This document shows positions 20,480 through 30,446 of a stretch of 64,000 nt of DNA, piece by piece. The stretch spans positions 50,110 to 114,109 of the forward strand of contig QCLU01000007.1 in NCBI GenBank assembly GCA_003214315.1, read 5' to 3'. The DNA comes from Prochlorococcus sp. AG-418-D13. GTDB taxonomy: Bacteria > Cyanobacteriota > Cyanobacteriia > PCC-6307 > Cyanobiaceae. Each line of letters begins with the position of its first letter. Position 1 is the stretch's first letter. Both the position numbers and the translations under genes were made by a program. Below the pieces are notes generated by a model. That model was not told where the DNA came from, ran no database searches, and saw only the letters and a list, made by a program, of their open reading frames with translations.

Positions 20480-22063
20480 ATGAATGGGCAATACTCTAAA
20501 AAAAATGTTTTAGGCCAGTTAGCGATAGTTTTACATGCTCATCTTCCTTATGTCAGAAAAAATGAAAAAAACTCTTTAGAAGAGGATTGGTTATTTCAGG
20601 CGATTTTGGAATGTTATATACCACTACTTCAATCAATAGAATCTTCCAAAAATGAAAATCCTTTAAATACCAAACTTACTATTAGTTTGTCTCCAACATT
20701 ATTATCACTTCTTAATAATCAAAAAATTCAAGAAACATTCCCAAGCTGGATTGAAACAAGAAATGATTTCTTGAACGAGTTGCCAAAAGAAGAAAAAAAG
20801 GCCTCTGCATTTTTAATGAATAATCTTAATGACAAATACTTGTATTGGCAAAAATGTTCTGGAAATTTAATTGAGAAGTTTAGAGTTTTAAATAATTCTG
20901 GAAATTTGGATATTCTTACTTGTGCTGCTACACACGGATATTTACCAATTTTAAGGGAGAATCCAGAAACTGTTAAAGGACAAATCAATACAGCCATAAG
21001 GAATCATGAAAATATTTTTGGAACTAAGCCTTTAGGTATTTGGTTACCTGAATGCGCATATTATGAAAATTTAGACGCAATACTTTTTAATTCCGGAATT
21101 AGATATGCAATCTTAGACGGTCATGGGATCCTAAATTCCACACCGAGGCCAAGATATGGTGTTTACGCTCCAATTTGCTCGAAAAAAGGAGTTGCATTCT
21201 TCGGAAGGGATAGTGAGTCAACTTTGCCCGTTTGGTCTGCTAAGGATGGGTTCCCGGGAGATAAAGTTTATAGGGAATTTCACAAAGATTTGGGATGGGA
21301 ATTACCTATCTCCAAGCTCCAAAAGAAAGGTATCTCAACTAAAAGACCTTTGGGTTTGAAGTTTCATAAAATTACAGACTATAACGTACCATTAGGTGAA
21401 AAAGCGTTTTACTTAGAAAATGAAGCTAAAAAGAAGGCTGCAGAACATGCTGATGCTTATCTTGTTGCGAGATCTATACAATTAGAAAAATTAACTTTAT
21501 CCTCTTCCTTTAAGCCCTTATTGGTAGCTCCATTTGATGCAGAGTTATTTGGTCATTGGTGGTATGAGGGACCTTTTTTTATTGAAAATATTTTAAAGAA
21601 CTCAAGTAAATATTCAATTAAGCTTACAAATTTAAAAGAATTCTTACTGCAAAAGCCAAATCTTCAGATTTGCGATCCATCACCATCAAGCTGGGGACAA
21701 GGAGGTTACCATGATTACTGGATTAATGATGCAAATGCATGGATTGTTCCAGAGATCACTAAAGCAGGCTCAACTTTTGTTGATTTATGCTCGAAAAATT
21801 TTAGTAATGATTTATCACCAAGACTTTTCAAGCAAGCAGCAAGAGAACTACTCCTTTGTGAGTCCTCTGATTGGAGTTTTATCCTAAGAGCTGGAACTAC
21901 CACTGAGCTTGCAAAAGAGAGGATAGAAAGACACTTGTTCAGATTTTGGAAAATAGTTGAAATGATTAAAAATCATTCCAATATTAATTTAAAATTTCTT
22001 GAAGATATTGAGGAAGAAGATAAAGTTTTCTCAGATATTAATATTGATGATTGGCGAAAATAG
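20480..22063 (+). CDS. GH57 family glucan enzyme (probable 1,4-alpha-glucan branching enzyme)
   Basis: A 527-residue GH57 protein. The N-terminal motif LAIVLHAHLPYVR (14-26) is typical of the branching-enzyme/DUF1957 branch. The nucleophile is expected at Glu191 in GIWLPECAYYE, and the acid/base at Asp353 in VAPFDAELFGHWWYEGP. An AmyC-like C-terminal helical part follows (SSDWSFILRAGTTTELA). GH57 branching enzymes introduce alpha-1,6 links in glycogen; the exact activity is inferred from the motif class and length. It stands alone on the plus strand between leuA and crtL. Confidence 0.88.
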   Translation: MNGQYSKKNVLGQLAIVLHAHLPYVRKNEKNSLEEDWLFQAILECYIPLLQSIESSKNENPLNTKLTISLSPTLLSLLNNQKIQETFPSWIETRNDFLNELPKEEKKASAFLMNNLNDKYLYWQKCSGNLIEKFRVLNNSGNLDILTCAATHGYLPILRENPETVKGQINTAIRNHENIFGTKPLGIWLPECAYYENLDAILFNSGIRYAILDGHGILNSTPRPRYGVYAPICSKKGVAFFGRDSESTLPVWSAKDGFPGDKVYREFHKDLGWELPISKLQKKGISTKRPLGLKFHKITDYNVPLGEKAFYLENEAKKKAAEHADAYLVARSIQLEKLTLSSSFKPLLVAPFDAELFGHWWYEGPFFIENILKNSSKYSIKLTNLKEFLLQKPNLQICDPSPSSWGQGGYHDYWINDANAWIVPEITKAGSTFVDLCSKNFSNDLSPRLFKQAARELLLCESSDWSFILRAGTTTELAKERIERHLFRFWKIVEMIKNHSNINLKFLEDIEEEDKVFSDINIDDWRK

Positions 22064-22069
22064 AAAATA

Positions 22070-23281
22070 CTAATTTAACTTAAGCATTCCTAGTTTTACT
22101 TTTAGAGGTGAATTTATAAACATCTTACTCATCACGTAAATTAGTTTTGGAAGTGGAAGTGTGTTAGTAAGAAAACCTACCCATTCATTGGTGGATAATC
22201 TAAAGAAATTTGAAAAAAAGCTTCTTAATCTACTTTCGTCAAAACTCATCAATCTCCTTAGACCGTATTGGTAAAGTTTATGCCTTTGTGTTAACTCGTA
22301 AGGCCATAGGACTTCCCAACCCTTTGTTGCTAGTTCAAAAGAACTTAGATTAGGTTCTTTTAAAAAGATTGCTAATTTTTCAGCAAGGAGTGGAGCTCTT
22401 CTTAATAAAGATCCGATCATGTATCCTGAGGCAGGATGCACCATGCTTGCAGAACCTCCGAAACCAAGTACAAATTGTTTTTTAAATGGGAGGGGTAAAT
22501 TCATTGGGAAAAGGCAATTCTCTTCATGAAAAATTTCACTTATCTTAATACCCTTATTATTCAGTCTTTTAAAAAGTCTATTTTTAAGATTTTCTTGGGA
22601 TAATGCAGGATAACTAGCTAATGATGTTTCTTCAACAAAAAAAGTTTCATTTCCAAGATCCATTGCGTAAAGAAAGGAAGGAGATGATAACTTTTCTTCA
22701 TTGTTTAAATGATTTGGGCGAAAATCCATTAAAACAAAATGTTCCTTATTAACGGGTGGCGATGAAAATTTACCGACAATTCCATAAGCAGCTTGTTGAG
22801 CGATTTCATTTTGGACTGGTCTTTTTACAAAATTACTTTTATGACCACTTGCGTCAATGACTAATCTCGCCTTTATTCTTAGACCTGACAAACAAATTAC
22901 CTCAGAAAGTTTATTTTTCTCTTTAATATCTTTTGCTGTTTCATTCAACCATTCAATCCCTTTACATTTTTTTAAAAGTTCATTTTGAAAAGCTTCTTGA
23001 TTTATTAAACCATAATCGTAATTATGTTTTGTTGGATTATCACCCTTTTTATTCTCCCCATTTCCAAAAAAACTAACTGTTTTACACCAGCGATGAGATA
23101 ACAAAGATTCTAATCCTAATTGCTCTAATTCAGAAGCCCAAATACCGTATGTATTCTCCCATTTTTCATTTGGAGATTTAGTTGATATCCCCTTTATACT
23201 TAGATCTTGCTTGGCTAATTCAGAAGCCAAACAAAGTGCTGCAGGCCCCGAACCCAAAATTAAGATATCAAGTACTTTCAT
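22070..23281 (-). CDS. crtL: Lycopene beta-cyclase (CrtL type)
   Basis: A 403-residue flavoprotein that cyclises the ends of lycopene to beta-carotene, leading to zeaxanthin and other pigments. It opens with the dinucleotide-binding motif ILILGSGPAALCLASELA. WENTYGIWASELEQLGL, YGLINQEAFQNELL, MDFRPNHL, FLYAMDLGNETFFVEETSLA and FGGSASMVHPASGYMIGSLLRR follow, in the order I know from Synechococcus CrtL. Prochlorococcus also has an epsilon/beta cyclase; close agreement with the beta type favours crtL-b. It is transcribed downstream of gyrA with a 23-base gap. Confidence 0.9.
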   Translation of the reverse strand: MKVLDILILGSGPAALCLASELAKQDLSIKGISTKSPNEKWENTYGIWASELEQLGLESLLSHRWCKTVSFFGNGENKKGDNPTKHNYDYGLINQEAFQNELLKKCKGIEWLNETAKDIKEKNKLSEVICLSGLRIKARLVIDASGHKSNFVKRPVQNEIAQQAAYGIVGKFSSPPVNKEHFVLMDFRPNHLNNEEKLSSPSFLYAMDLGNETFFVEETSLASYPALSQENLKNRLFKRLNNKGIKISEIFHEENCLFPMNLPLPFKKQFVLGFGGSASMVHPASGYMIGSLLRRAPLLAEKLAIFLKEPNLSSFELATKGWEVLWPYELTQRHKLYQYGLRRLMSFDESRLRSFFSNFFRLSTNEWVGFLTNTLPLPKLIYVMSKMFINSPLKVKLGMLKLN

Positions 23282-23304
23282 ATTATCTAAAAAACCATTT
23301 TCTT

Positions 23305-25902
23305 TTAATTTTCTTTAACTGAGTTGGATTGGTCTATTTCTTCTGTTTGTTCATGAGGAACTAATACAACTTCTGATAAATGATCACCCTCATCTAATCT
23401 TTGTAATTTTACTCCTGTAGCAGCTCTAGATTGTTGGGAAATTTTATCTGCGTTTGTTCTTACTATTACACCTTTTTCGGTCACAAAAAGTAATTCTTCC
23501 CCTTCTCCGAGGACCTTCAAACAGACTAATACATCATCTTTAATTCTGAATTTTATTGCTCTCAAACCCATGCCTGCTCTTTTTTGTAATCTAAATTGAG
23601 TTACAGGTACTCTTTTCCCTAGTCCAAATGCACTGGCTATTAGTACCCAAGGACCTTCTGAAGAGTTAACTTCAAGATTTTCATCAAATTCTTTAGTAAG
23701 ATCTTCATTATTAGCCAATTGATCAACCAAATCAGAGGTCAAAACATCCATAGATACTAGATTGTCACCTTTCTTAAGGTTCATAGATTTAACCCCCCTC
23801 GCGGTCCTACCAAGTGGCCTTAATTCGTTAGTATCTAATCTGAAATGAATCGCCATTCCTGTTCTTGATCCAATCAAAACACTATCGCCTTCTTTTGATA
23901 ATCTAACCCAAGTTAAAGCATCTCCATCCTCAAGATTTATGGCTATTAATCCATTTGATCGAATTTTTGAGAAAGCAGAAAGTGAAGTTCTTTTTATGAA
24001 TCCAGACTTGGTAAGCATTAATAGATAACAATCGTTATCAAAAGAATCTACTGCTACCAGCGAAGTTATCTTTTCCTCTCTTGGTATTGGGAGTAGTTGA
24101 ACTGATGGAGTTCCTTTGGCTGTTCTGCTACTCATAGGAACTCTATATGCGGGAAGAACATATGATACCCCTCTATCACTGAAAAGCAAAAGAGTATCAT
24201 GATCATTACAGCTTATAAATAGTTTTACTTCATCATCTTCATGTGTCTTTGTTCCAGCTTTACCTCTCGAACCACGACTTGTAGATTCGAATTCATTAAC
24301 AGGCATTCTTTTTAAATAACCTGCTTCAGTTAATAAAACTACTGATCTGTCATTAGCGATAAGATCAATATCATCTAGACCACCGCCTAAATCAAGTATT
24401 TCTGTTTTTCTCGGAGAGGAAAATCTCTCGTCGATTTTATTAAGTTCTTCAAGAATAATTTCAAAAATTCTTTCTTTACTATTTAATATTTGCTGATATT
24501 GGTTGATTTTTTGAGTTAACTCATTATGTTCACCTTTGATTTTATCTGCTTCAAGGGCTGTTAATCTTCTTAATTGCATTTGTAAAATTGCTTCTGCCTG
24601 TGTGGCAGATAACTCATGATCAGTTTGTAATTTTTCTCTAGCTGAAACTGTATCTTTTGCTGATCTAATTAAATTGATAATTTCATCCATAGCACCCAAT
24701 GCCAATAAAAGACCTTTTACAATGTGGTCTCTTTCTTCAGCCTTTTTTAATAAAAATCCTGTTCTTCGCCTTATTGTCTCCACTCTGAAGTCTAGAAATA
24801 CATCTAACATTTTCCTTAGTGAAAGAGTTGTGGGCTCTCCTTTTACTAAAGCTAGGATATTTGCACTAAAGTTATTTTGTAAAGGTGTTAATTTAAATAA
24901 ATTATTTAAAACTACTTGTGGGTAAGCATCCCTTTTTAGTTCAATGACAATCCTCATTCCATCTCGATCACTTTCATCTCTAATATCAGAAATACCCTCT
25001 AATTTTTTTTCATTAACCAAGTCAGCAATTCTTTCTATCAAGGCCGCCTTATTAGTTTGAAATGGAAGCTCTGTAATTATTACTGCATCTTTCTCTGCTC
25101 TGCCAGGGGATTTAATTTGCTCAATATTCGCAACACCTCTCATGGTTATTGAACCCTTTCCTGTCTTGAAAGTTTCTCTGATACCATCTTTGCCTAAAAT
25201 TTGACCACCTGTGGGGAAATCAGGACCCTTTATTATTTCAAAAAGTTCTATATCTTCAATCAAAGGATTTTTGATTATTGATTTAAGACCATTAATTAAT
25301 TCCCCTAAGTTATGAGGTGGAATATTAGTTGCCATTCCTACTGCTATTCCAGATGATCCATTTAGAAGAAGTTGAGGGATCCTTGCAGGTAAAACTGTTG
25401 GCTCTTGTTGAGAACCGTCAAAATTATCTGCGAAATCTACAGTCTCAGATTCAATATCCTCTAGTAAACTTTCATCTGTAAGAGACTGTAAACGAGATTC
25501 TGTATATCTCATAGCTGCAGGAGGATCATTATCTACCGAACCAAAGTTTCCATGGCCATCTATGAGCGGCATCCTCATAGAGAAATCCTGCGCCATCCTA
25601 ACTAAAGCATCATAAACAGCTGTATCGCCATGAGGGTGGTATTTGCCAAGTACTTCTCCAACAACTCTTGCACATTTTCTATATGGTCTACTACTGGTCA
25701 AACCAAGTTCATACATCGCATAAAGAATTCTTCTATGTACAGGTTTTAACCCATCTCTTGCATCTGGAAGAGCACGACCAACTATAACGCTCATTGCATA
25801 CTCAAGATAAGAGCGAGACATCTCATTTCTTAAGTCAGTCTGAATAATTCGGTCGTTATCTTCGCTTAATCCTGAGTTGTCAGAGTCTAAAATATCAGAC
25901 AT
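23305..25902 (-). CDS. gyrA: DNA gyrase subunit A
   Basis: An 865-residue type IIA topoisomerase A subunit. The winged-helix part contains [25 protein letters not shown] and the active-site Tyr133 in AAMRYTESR. The breakage-reunion domain is followed by the coiled-coil gate. The C-terminal beta-pinwheel has repeated blades ([54 protein letters not shown]). The GyrA box appears as [10 protein letters not shown], not the enterobacterial QRRGGKG; this looks to be the cyanobacterial form and supports gyrase over topoisomerase IV. The start is conventional, with divergent guaB 179 bases away. Confidence 0.94.
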   Translation of the reverse strand: MSDILDSDNSGLSEDNDRIIQTDLRNEMSRSYLEYAMSVIVGRALPDARDGLKPVHRRILYAMYELGLTSSRPYRKCARVVGEVLGKYHPHGDTAVYDALVRMAQDFSMRMPLIDGHGNFGSVDNDPPAAMRYTESRLQSLTDESLLEDIESETVDFADNFDGSQQEPTVLPARIPQLLLNGSSGIAVGMATNIPPHNLGELINGLKSIIKNPLIEDIELFEIIKGPDFPTGGQILGKDGIRETFKTGKGSITMRGVANIEQIKSPGRAEKDAVIITELPFQTNKAALIERIADLVNEKKLEGISDIRDESDRDGMRIVIELKRDAYPQVVLNNLFKLTPLQNNFSANILALVKGEPTTLSLRKMLDVFLDFRVETIRRRTGFLLKKAEERDHIVKGLLLALGAMDEIINLIRSAKDTVSAREKLQTDHELSATQAEAILQMQLRRLTALEADKIKGEHNELTQKINQYQQILNSKERIFEIILEELNKIDERFSSPRKTEILDLGGGLDDIDLIANDRSVVLLTEAGYLKRMPVNEFESTSRGSRGKAGTKTHEDDEVKLFISCNDHDTLLLFSDRGVSYVLPAYRVPMSSRTAKGTPSVQLLPIPREEKITSLVAVDSFDNDCYLLMLTKSGFIKRTSLSAFSKIRSNGLIAINLEDGDALTWVRLSKEGDSVLIGSRTGMAIHFRLDTNELRPLGRTARGVKSMNLKKGDNLVSMDVLTSDLVDQLANNEDLTKEFDENLEVNSSEGPWVLIASAFGLGKRVPVTQFRLQKRAGMGLRAIKFRIKDDVLVCLKVLGEGEELLFVTEKGVIVRTNADKISQQSRAATGVKLQRLDEGDHLSEVVLVPHEQTEEIDQSNSVKEN

Positions 25903-26081
25903 ACAAAAATCCTTTATTTAATAATAATCGCTGATTCTCATAATGAATAAAAAAAAAGATTTATTTAATTCCCAAATACTCACATTTACACACAAAACAA
26001 AATAAAACCTGTTGTTTTTGAATAAATCTTGGCTTATTACCCCTTTAGTTGTTAATTTATTCAAAATAAAGAGAAAATTCC

Positions 26082-27245
26082 TTGAATATTGAACTTGGTT
26101 TAAATAAAAAAGTCAGAAGGGCTTATGGCATTGACGAGATAGCTTTAGTCCCTGGTAATAGAACACTCGATTACGATTTGACTGATCCTTCTTGGTCAAT
26201 AGGTGATTTCAAAAGAGAAGTTCCGATCGTAGCTAGTGCGATGGACAGTGTTGTTGATGTAAATACGGCTGTAGAACTCACAAAATTAGGTTCCATAGGG
26301 GTTATTAATATGGAGGGAATACAAACAAGATATAAAAATCCTGATGAAATATTGAACCAAATAGCATCAGTCGGGAAGAATGATTTCGTTCCTTTAATGC
26401 AGAAAATATACAGTGAACCAGTCAAGGAGGGATTGATTTTACAAAGAATAAATGAGGTCAAAGAAGGAGGAGGTATCGCTGCTTTTAGTGGGACTCCTCA
26501 AGCTGCTATTAAGTTTAAAGAAACACTTAATAATTCCAAAATAGATTTATTTTTTCTTCAAGGAACAGTTGTTTCAACTGAACATCTTGGTATGGAAGGT
26601 AAGGAAACTTTAAATATTAAAGATCTCTGTAAAACTATGAATGTCCCAGTTGTAGCGGGAAATTGTGTTACTTACGAAGTTGCAAAACTTCTCATGGATG
26701 CTGGAGTCGCAGGACTAATGGTTGGCATAGGACCTGGAGCAGCATGCACATCAAGAGGAGTATTGGGGATTGGAATCCCTCAAGCAACTGCGATTGCTGA
26801 TTGTAGTGCGGCAAGAAATGATTACTTTAAAGAAAGTGGTCGATATATTCCTATTATCGGTGATGGAGGAATTGTAACGGGCGGAGATATCTGTAAATGT
26901 TTAGCATGTGGAGCAGATGCTGTAATGATTGGATCCCCAATAGCTAAATCCTCAAACGCTCCAGGTAAAGGATTTCACTGGGGCATGGCTACTCCAAGTC
27001 CAGTATTGCCAAGAGGCACAAGAATTGAAGTTGGTTCTACAGGATCTTTAGAAAGAATAATTAAAGGACCTGCTCTACTAGATGATGGGACACATAACTT
27101 ATTAGGAGCCATTAGAACCTCAATGAGTACTCTTGGGGCAAAAAATATTAAAGAAATGCAAGAAGTTGAAATAGTTATCGCACCATCGCTTCTTACAGAA
27201 GGTAAGGTTTATCAAAAAGCTCAGCAGCTTGGGATGGGTAAGTAG
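26082..27245 (+). CDS. guaB: IMP dehydrogenase-family protein, GuaB3 type
   Basis: A 387-residue protein starting with TTG (MNIELGLNKKVRRAYGIDEIALVPGNRT). It has an IMP dehydrogenase TIM barrel with the catalytic cysteine Cys222 in GPGAACTSRGVLG and the phosphate loop GDGGIVTGGDICKCLACGADAVMIGSP. It lacks the CBS-domain insertion of classical IMPDH, and its start resembles the GuaB3 subfamily. IMPDH oxidises IMP to XMP for GMP synthesis; classical activity is not certain for GuaB3 proteins. The gene is followed by the Yfr1 small RNA and trxA, a conserved picocyanobacterial order. Confidence 0.92.
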   Translation: MNIELGLNKKVRRAYGIDEIALVPGNRTLDYDLTDPSWSIGDFKREVPIVASAMDSVVDVNTAVELTKLGSIGVINMEGIQTRYKNPDEILNQIASVGKNDFVPLMQKIYSEPVKEGLILQRINEVKEGGGIAAFSGTPQAAIKFKETLNNSKIDLFFLQGTVVSTEHLGMEGKETLNIKDLCKTMNVPVVAGNCVTYEVAKLLMDAGVAGLMVGIGPGAACTSRGVLGIGIPQATAIADCSAARNDYFKESGRYIPIIGDGGIVTGGDICKCLACGADAVMIGSPIAKSSNAPGKGFHWGMATPSPVLPRGTRIEVGSTGSLERIIKGPALLDDGTHNLLGAIRTSMSTLGAKNIKEMQEVEIVIAPSLLTEGKVYQKAQQLGMGK

Positions 27246-27291
27246 TTCATTTAGATCAAAATTGTAAAACTTTAGTGAATTAAGTATTAAA

Positions 27292-27321
27292 TTGAAAAAT
27301 TTTCTAATTAGGAGTTATTAT
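27292..27321 (+). promoter_or_regulatory. Candidate promoter of Yfr1
   Basis: TTGAAA at 27292-27297 and TATTAT at 27316-27321 are spaced by 18 bases. The second box ends 8 bases before the run of Gs at 27330 where the Yfr1 transcript is expected to start. This matches a sigma-70 type promoter for a strongly expressed small RNA. Confidence 0.5.
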
Positions 27322-27329
27322 TAAATGAT

Positions 27330-27384
27330 GGGGGAAACCCCATACTCCTCACACACTAAATCGCCCGATTAATCGGGCTTTTTT
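27330..27384 (+). ncRNA. yfr1: Yfr1 small regulatory RNA
   Basis: About 55 bases between the guaB-like gene and trxA. A short 5' hairpin (GGGGAAACCCC, 27331-27341) is followed by the unpaired motif ACTCCTCACAC (27344-27354), the conserved signature of Yfr1 in cyanobacteria. A Rho-independent terminator follows: the perfect palindrome GCCCGATTAATCGGGC (27363-27378) and six Ts. Yfr1 is known as a very abundant RNA whose exposed CU-rich motif pairs with mRNAs including those of outer-membrane porin-like proteins. The location beside trxA is the conserved one. Confidence 0.95.
27363..27384 (+). terminator. Rho-independent terminator of Yfr1
   Basis: The self-complementary GCCCGATTAATCGGGC is followed directly by six Ts. 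It is the strongest intrinsic terminator I noticed in the window and also closes the guaB region before trxA. Confidence 0.9.
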
Positions 27385-27475
27385 AGATATTTTGTTACTT
27401 ATATTATTTTATCTGTAATGAAATCATCACTTAAAAGAATTGCCTGCTAAATTTTCAAAAAGGAATACTTAAATT

Positions 27476-27799
27476 ATGTCATCAGCTCCAGCCGTAACTG
27501 ATTCTTCATTTGACAAGGATGTACTTCAAAGTGATCTACCAGTATTGGTTGATTTTTGGGCACCATGGTGCGGTCCATGTAGGATGGTCGCACCAGTTGT
27601 AGAAGAAATCTCAAAAGACTTTGAAGGGAAAATTAAAGTTTTTAAATTAAACACAGATGAGAATCCAAATGTAGCCAGTCAATACGGAATTAGAAGTATT
27701 CCTACATTAATGATCTTTAAAGGAGGTCAAAAGGTTGATACCGTTGTTGGTGCTGTGCCAAAAGCAACTCTTTCGAGCACTTTAACTAAGCATTTATAA
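27476..27799 (+). CDS. trxA: Thioredoxin (m-type)
   Basis: A 107-residue thioredoxin with the active site [10 protein letters not shown] (Cys32, Cys35), the cis-proline segment [12 protein letters not shown] and no signal peptide. It reduces disulfides in Calvin-cycle and other enzymes using electrons from ferredoxin or NADPH. Glucose-6-phosphate dehydrogenase/OpcA, encoded earlier in the window, is a known redox-controlled target in cyanobacteria. hisH follows after 11 bases. Confidence 0.97.
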   Translation: MSSAPAVTDSSFDKDVLQSDLPVLVDFWAPWCGPCRMVAPVVEEISKDFEGKIKVFKLNTDENPNVASQYGIRSIPTLMIFKGGQKVDTVVGAVPKATLSSTLTKHL

Positions 27800-27810
27800 T
27801 TTTAAAAGCT

Positions 27811-28428
27811 TTGCATAAAATTGGACTAATAGACTATGGAATGGGTAATATTCATTCTGTAACAAAATCTCTAGAAAGTCTTGGGGAAGAAATTATATTA
27901 ATTAAAAACTTTAATGATTCCAAGCTTTGTAAAGCGATAATACTTCCTGGGGTTGGAGCATTTGACCCAGCGATGAATAATCTCATAAATACTGATTTGA
28001 TAACTGACTTGAAAGATTGGATTAAAAGTGGGAAGTCCTTTTTGGGGATATGTTTAGGTCTTCAACTCCTTTTTGAATCTAGTGATGAAGGAAAAGTTCA
28101 AGGGTTGGGGATTTTAAAAGGAAAAATACAAAAAATACCCAATATTGTTAATCAAAGAATCCCACACATGGGTTGGTGCCAACTTTTACCTAAAAAACCA
28201 AATACATTATTAGAGCTTCAAGAATTAAATAATTGGGTCTATTTTGTACATTCCTATCATGCAATCCCAGATGACTTAAATATTATTGCAGCTCAGGTTG
28301 ATTATGGCCCTGAAAAATTAACTGCAATGATTGAGAATGATAATTTATTGGCTTGTCAATTTCATCCGGAAAAATCTGGAAAAACCGGTGAAAAACTTTT
28401 GAGAAGATGGCTGAGTAATATTCAATAA
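27811..28428 (+). CDS. hisH: Imidazole glycerol phosphate synthase, glutaminase subunit
   Basis: A 205-residue class I amidotransferase starting with TTG. It shows GLIDYGMGNIHSV, the oxyanion region LPGVGAFDPAM, the nucleophile Cys81 in FLGICLGLQLL and the His/Glu pair in CQFHPEKSG. It supplies ammonia to HisF in histidine synthesis. It lies 11 bases after trxA and 13 bases before rsmD, so the three may be co-transcribed. hisF is not in this window. Confidence 0.96.
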   Translation: MHKIGLIDYGMGNIHSVTKSLESLGEEIILIKNFNDSKLCKAIILPGVGAFDPAMNNLINTDLITDLKDWIKSGKSFLGICLGLQLLFESSDEGKVQGLGILKGKIQKIPNIVNQRIPHMGWCQLLPKKPNTLLELQELNNWVYFVHSYHAIPDDLNIIAAQVDYGPEKLTAMIENDNLLACQFHPEKSGKTGEKLLRRWLSNIQ

Positions 28429-28441
28429 CAGATGCTTAGGG

Positions 28442-29041
28442 ATGAAGACTAACTTAAGATTAATAGGTGGTAAAAAACTCCAAAGTCCAAATAATTCTTA
28501 TACTAGGCCTACAACTTTGAGAGTGAGAGAGGCCATATTTAATATATTGAACAATAGAGTTGAAAATAGTAACTGGTTAGATTTATTCAGTGGAACAGGG
28601 GCAATATCTTGTGAAGCCTATAATCACGGGGCAAGCAAAATACTTGCAATTGAAAAAAACAAAATCAACTCAAAAATTTGCTTAGAAAATTTACTCTCGT
28701 TGGAGAACGTAGAGAATAGGAGAAATGATATCGAAGTTATTTGTAAAGACGTTTTAAAATGGACAAAACCAAATTATGAGAGAAACTTATCATCTAGAAA
28801 TATGGATTTAAATAAATTAAAATTTGATTTTGTTTATCTTGATCCTCCGTACAATGTCGATTTCCATGAATTAGTTTTAAATCAATTATTCAATTGTAAT
28901 TTTTTAAAAAAAGATTCAACAATTATTTGTGAACATTCTCCAAACCTATTTATTAAAAAAAGTACTTTGTGGGAAACTATAGATGTAAGAAATTATGGGC
29001 AATCAAGATTAACATTTTTAATCAATGTCCAGCATCCCTGA
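28442..29041 (+). CDS. rsmD: 16S rRNA (guanine966-N2)-methyltransferase RsmD
   Basis: A 199-residue SAM-dependent methyltransferase that modifies G966 of 16S rRNA. It has [11 protein letters not shown] and [15 protein letters not shown] at the start, the SAM motif [15 protein letters not shown] and the catalytic DPPY in [12 protein letters not shown]. The 3' end overlaps the end of the oppositely oriented petG by 24 bases, an unusually tight convergent overlap. Confidence 0.93.
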   Translation: MKTNLRLIGGKKLQSPNNSYTRPTTLRVREAIFNILNNRVENSNWLDLFSGTGAISCEAYNHGASKILAIEKNKINSKICLENLLSLENVENRRNDIEVICKDVLKWTKPNYERNLSSRNMDLNKLKFDFVYLDPPYNVDFHELVLNQLFNCNFLKKDSTIICEHSPNLFIKKSTLWETIDVRNYGQSRLTFLINVQHP

Positions 29042-29137
29042 ACCTCTTCTGTATTGATTCCATGCACTTACGAATAATCCAAGAAGAGTTATTGGAACTA
29101 AACCTAAAACAATTCCACATAGAAGAGGCTCGATCAT
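29018..29137 (-). CDS. petG: Cytochrome b6f complex subunit V
   Basis: A 39-residue reverse-strand gene. The protein starts [15 protein letters not shown], has one transmembrane helix (about 5-25) and continues with [11 protein letters not shown], the classic PetG C-terminal pattern. PetG is one of the small single-helix subunits needed for assembly of the cytochrome b6f complex. It is divergent from cytM, 55 bases away, and its last 24 bases overlap the end of rsmD. Confidence 0.95.
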   Translation of the reverse strand: MIEPLLCGIVLGLVPITLLGLFVSAWNQYRRGSGMLDID

Positions 29138-29192
29138 TTTTTTGCCTTTTTTGAATTTCTTATTCACAATTGTTACATAGAGATTATTTTTT

Positions 29193-29579
29193 GTGTCAAC
29201 ATCTTCATCAACTGCAGCAGAAAGAGACTTTAAAAGAGAATTCTTAAAAATTGTTTTTATTGTATTTGGAGTTTTATTGATTTGTTTTTCAATATTTTTC
29301 GTAAATCATCATGAAAATAATAAATATATTATTGAAACTCTTGAGCTAAATGGCTCTGCTGAGGATGGAGATGTTCTTTTTAAGATGAATTGTGTTGGAT
29401 GTCATGGAATTACAGCAAGAGGATTAGTGGGTCCAGACTTACACTCAATAACTAAACGTTTGAATGATAAAGATATAATAAAACAAGTTACTGGAGGCCT
29501 AACTCCTCCCATGCCAAGTTTTGAAATTGATCCTGTAAATATGTCCAATTTATTAAAATATCTCCATAGCCTTGAATGA
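29193..29579 (+). CDS. cytM: Cytochrome cM
   Basis: A 128-residue class I c-type cytochrome starting with GTG. An uncleaved-looking membrane anchor at about 18-37 ([20 protein letters not shown]) precedes the haem motif CVGCH (Cys67, Cys70, His71). The likely methionine ligand is in LTPPMPSFE. Cytochrome cM is conserved in cyanobacteria and has been linked to suppression of heterotrophic growth and to stress; its partner is unclear. The stop overlaps the start of the next gene as ATGA. Confidence 0.93.
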   Translation: MSTSSSTAAERDFKREFLKIVFIVFGVLLICFSIFFVNHHENNKYIIETLELNGSAEDGDVLFKMNCVGCHGITARGLVGPDLHSITKRLNDKDIIKQVTGGLTPPMPSFEIDPVNMSNLLKYLHSLE

Positions 29580-30325
29580 TTTTGGGAAAAAATTTTTCTA
29601 ATTTAAAGGTAATATTAGTTGAACCAAATGGCCCTTTAAATGTAGGGAGCGTTGCTAGATTATGCTCCAACTTTGAAGTTGATGAATTAAGAATTGTTTC
29701 TCCGAAATGCGATATATTTTCTTTAGAAGCAAAAAAAATGGCCCTTAAAGGTCATAAATTTCTTCAAAATTGTAAGATTTTTGATGATCTTCAAAAAGCA
29801 ATTTTTGACTGTGATTTAGTTCTAGCATCTTGTGGAAGGATTGATATAAACAAAAATTCATTTTTTGGATCTTCTGAAGATATATTTGATTGGACTTTAT
29901 CCTTTAAAAAGATAAATAATTTAGCAATTATATTTGGAAGAGAAGATAGAGGTTTAACTAACAGTGAATTACTTCTGGCAAATAAAACTTTTAATATCCC
30001 AACTTCTCAGAATAATCCTTCATTAAATCTTTCTCACGCAGTTTCAATAGCTTTATATGAGTTAAATAAGTGTTCAAAAAGAAACTTTGATCAAGAACTA
30101 AAAGTTTTTAATCTTGCATCATCAAAACAAATTAATGATTCGTTTTTGGAGATAGAGGAATTACTTTTGAAGGTTGGATACCTTTTAAAACATACTTCTA
30201 ATGCAAAAATCAGTAAATTTAAGAATTTTATTTTGAGGGCAAATACATCAATGCATGAAATAAATGTTTTGAGAGGAATTGTCCATCAAATAAACTGGTT
30301 TTTGAACAATTCAAAAAGAAATTAG
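29576..30325 (+). CDS. SpoU/TrmJ-type RNA 2'-O-methyltransferase
   Basis: A 249-residue SPOUT-class methyltransferase. The N-terminus has VEPNGPLNVGSVARLCSNFEV. The C-terminal trefoil-knot motifs are AIIFGREDRGLTNSEL and IPTSQNNPSLNLSHAVSIALYEL. Length and motifs match TrmJ, which methylates the ribose of position 32 in tRNAs; the exact target is inferred. The start codon overlaps the cytM stop (ATGA), so the two are translationally coupled. Confidence 0.88.
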   Translation: MILGKNFSNLKVILVEPNGPLNVGSVARLCSNFEVDELRIVSPKCDIFSLEAKKMALKGHKFLQNCKIFDDLQKAIFDCDLVLASCGRIDINKNSFFGSSEDIFDWTLSFKKINNLAIIFGREDRGLTNSELLLANKTFNIPTSQNNPSLNLSHAVSIALYELNKCSKRNFDQELKVFNLASSKQINDSFLEIEELLLKVGYLLKHTSNAKISKFKNFILRANTSMHEINVLRGIVHQINWFLNNSKRN

Positions 30326-30446
30326 CTACATAATTAATTACGTTAGATTTTATTTCGTTATAGTTTAATTTGAAAGGGATATTTACTAAAAACATTTTCT
30401 GAAGTAGCATCTATTGATTATTTGAATATTTAAGAAAACTAAAACT

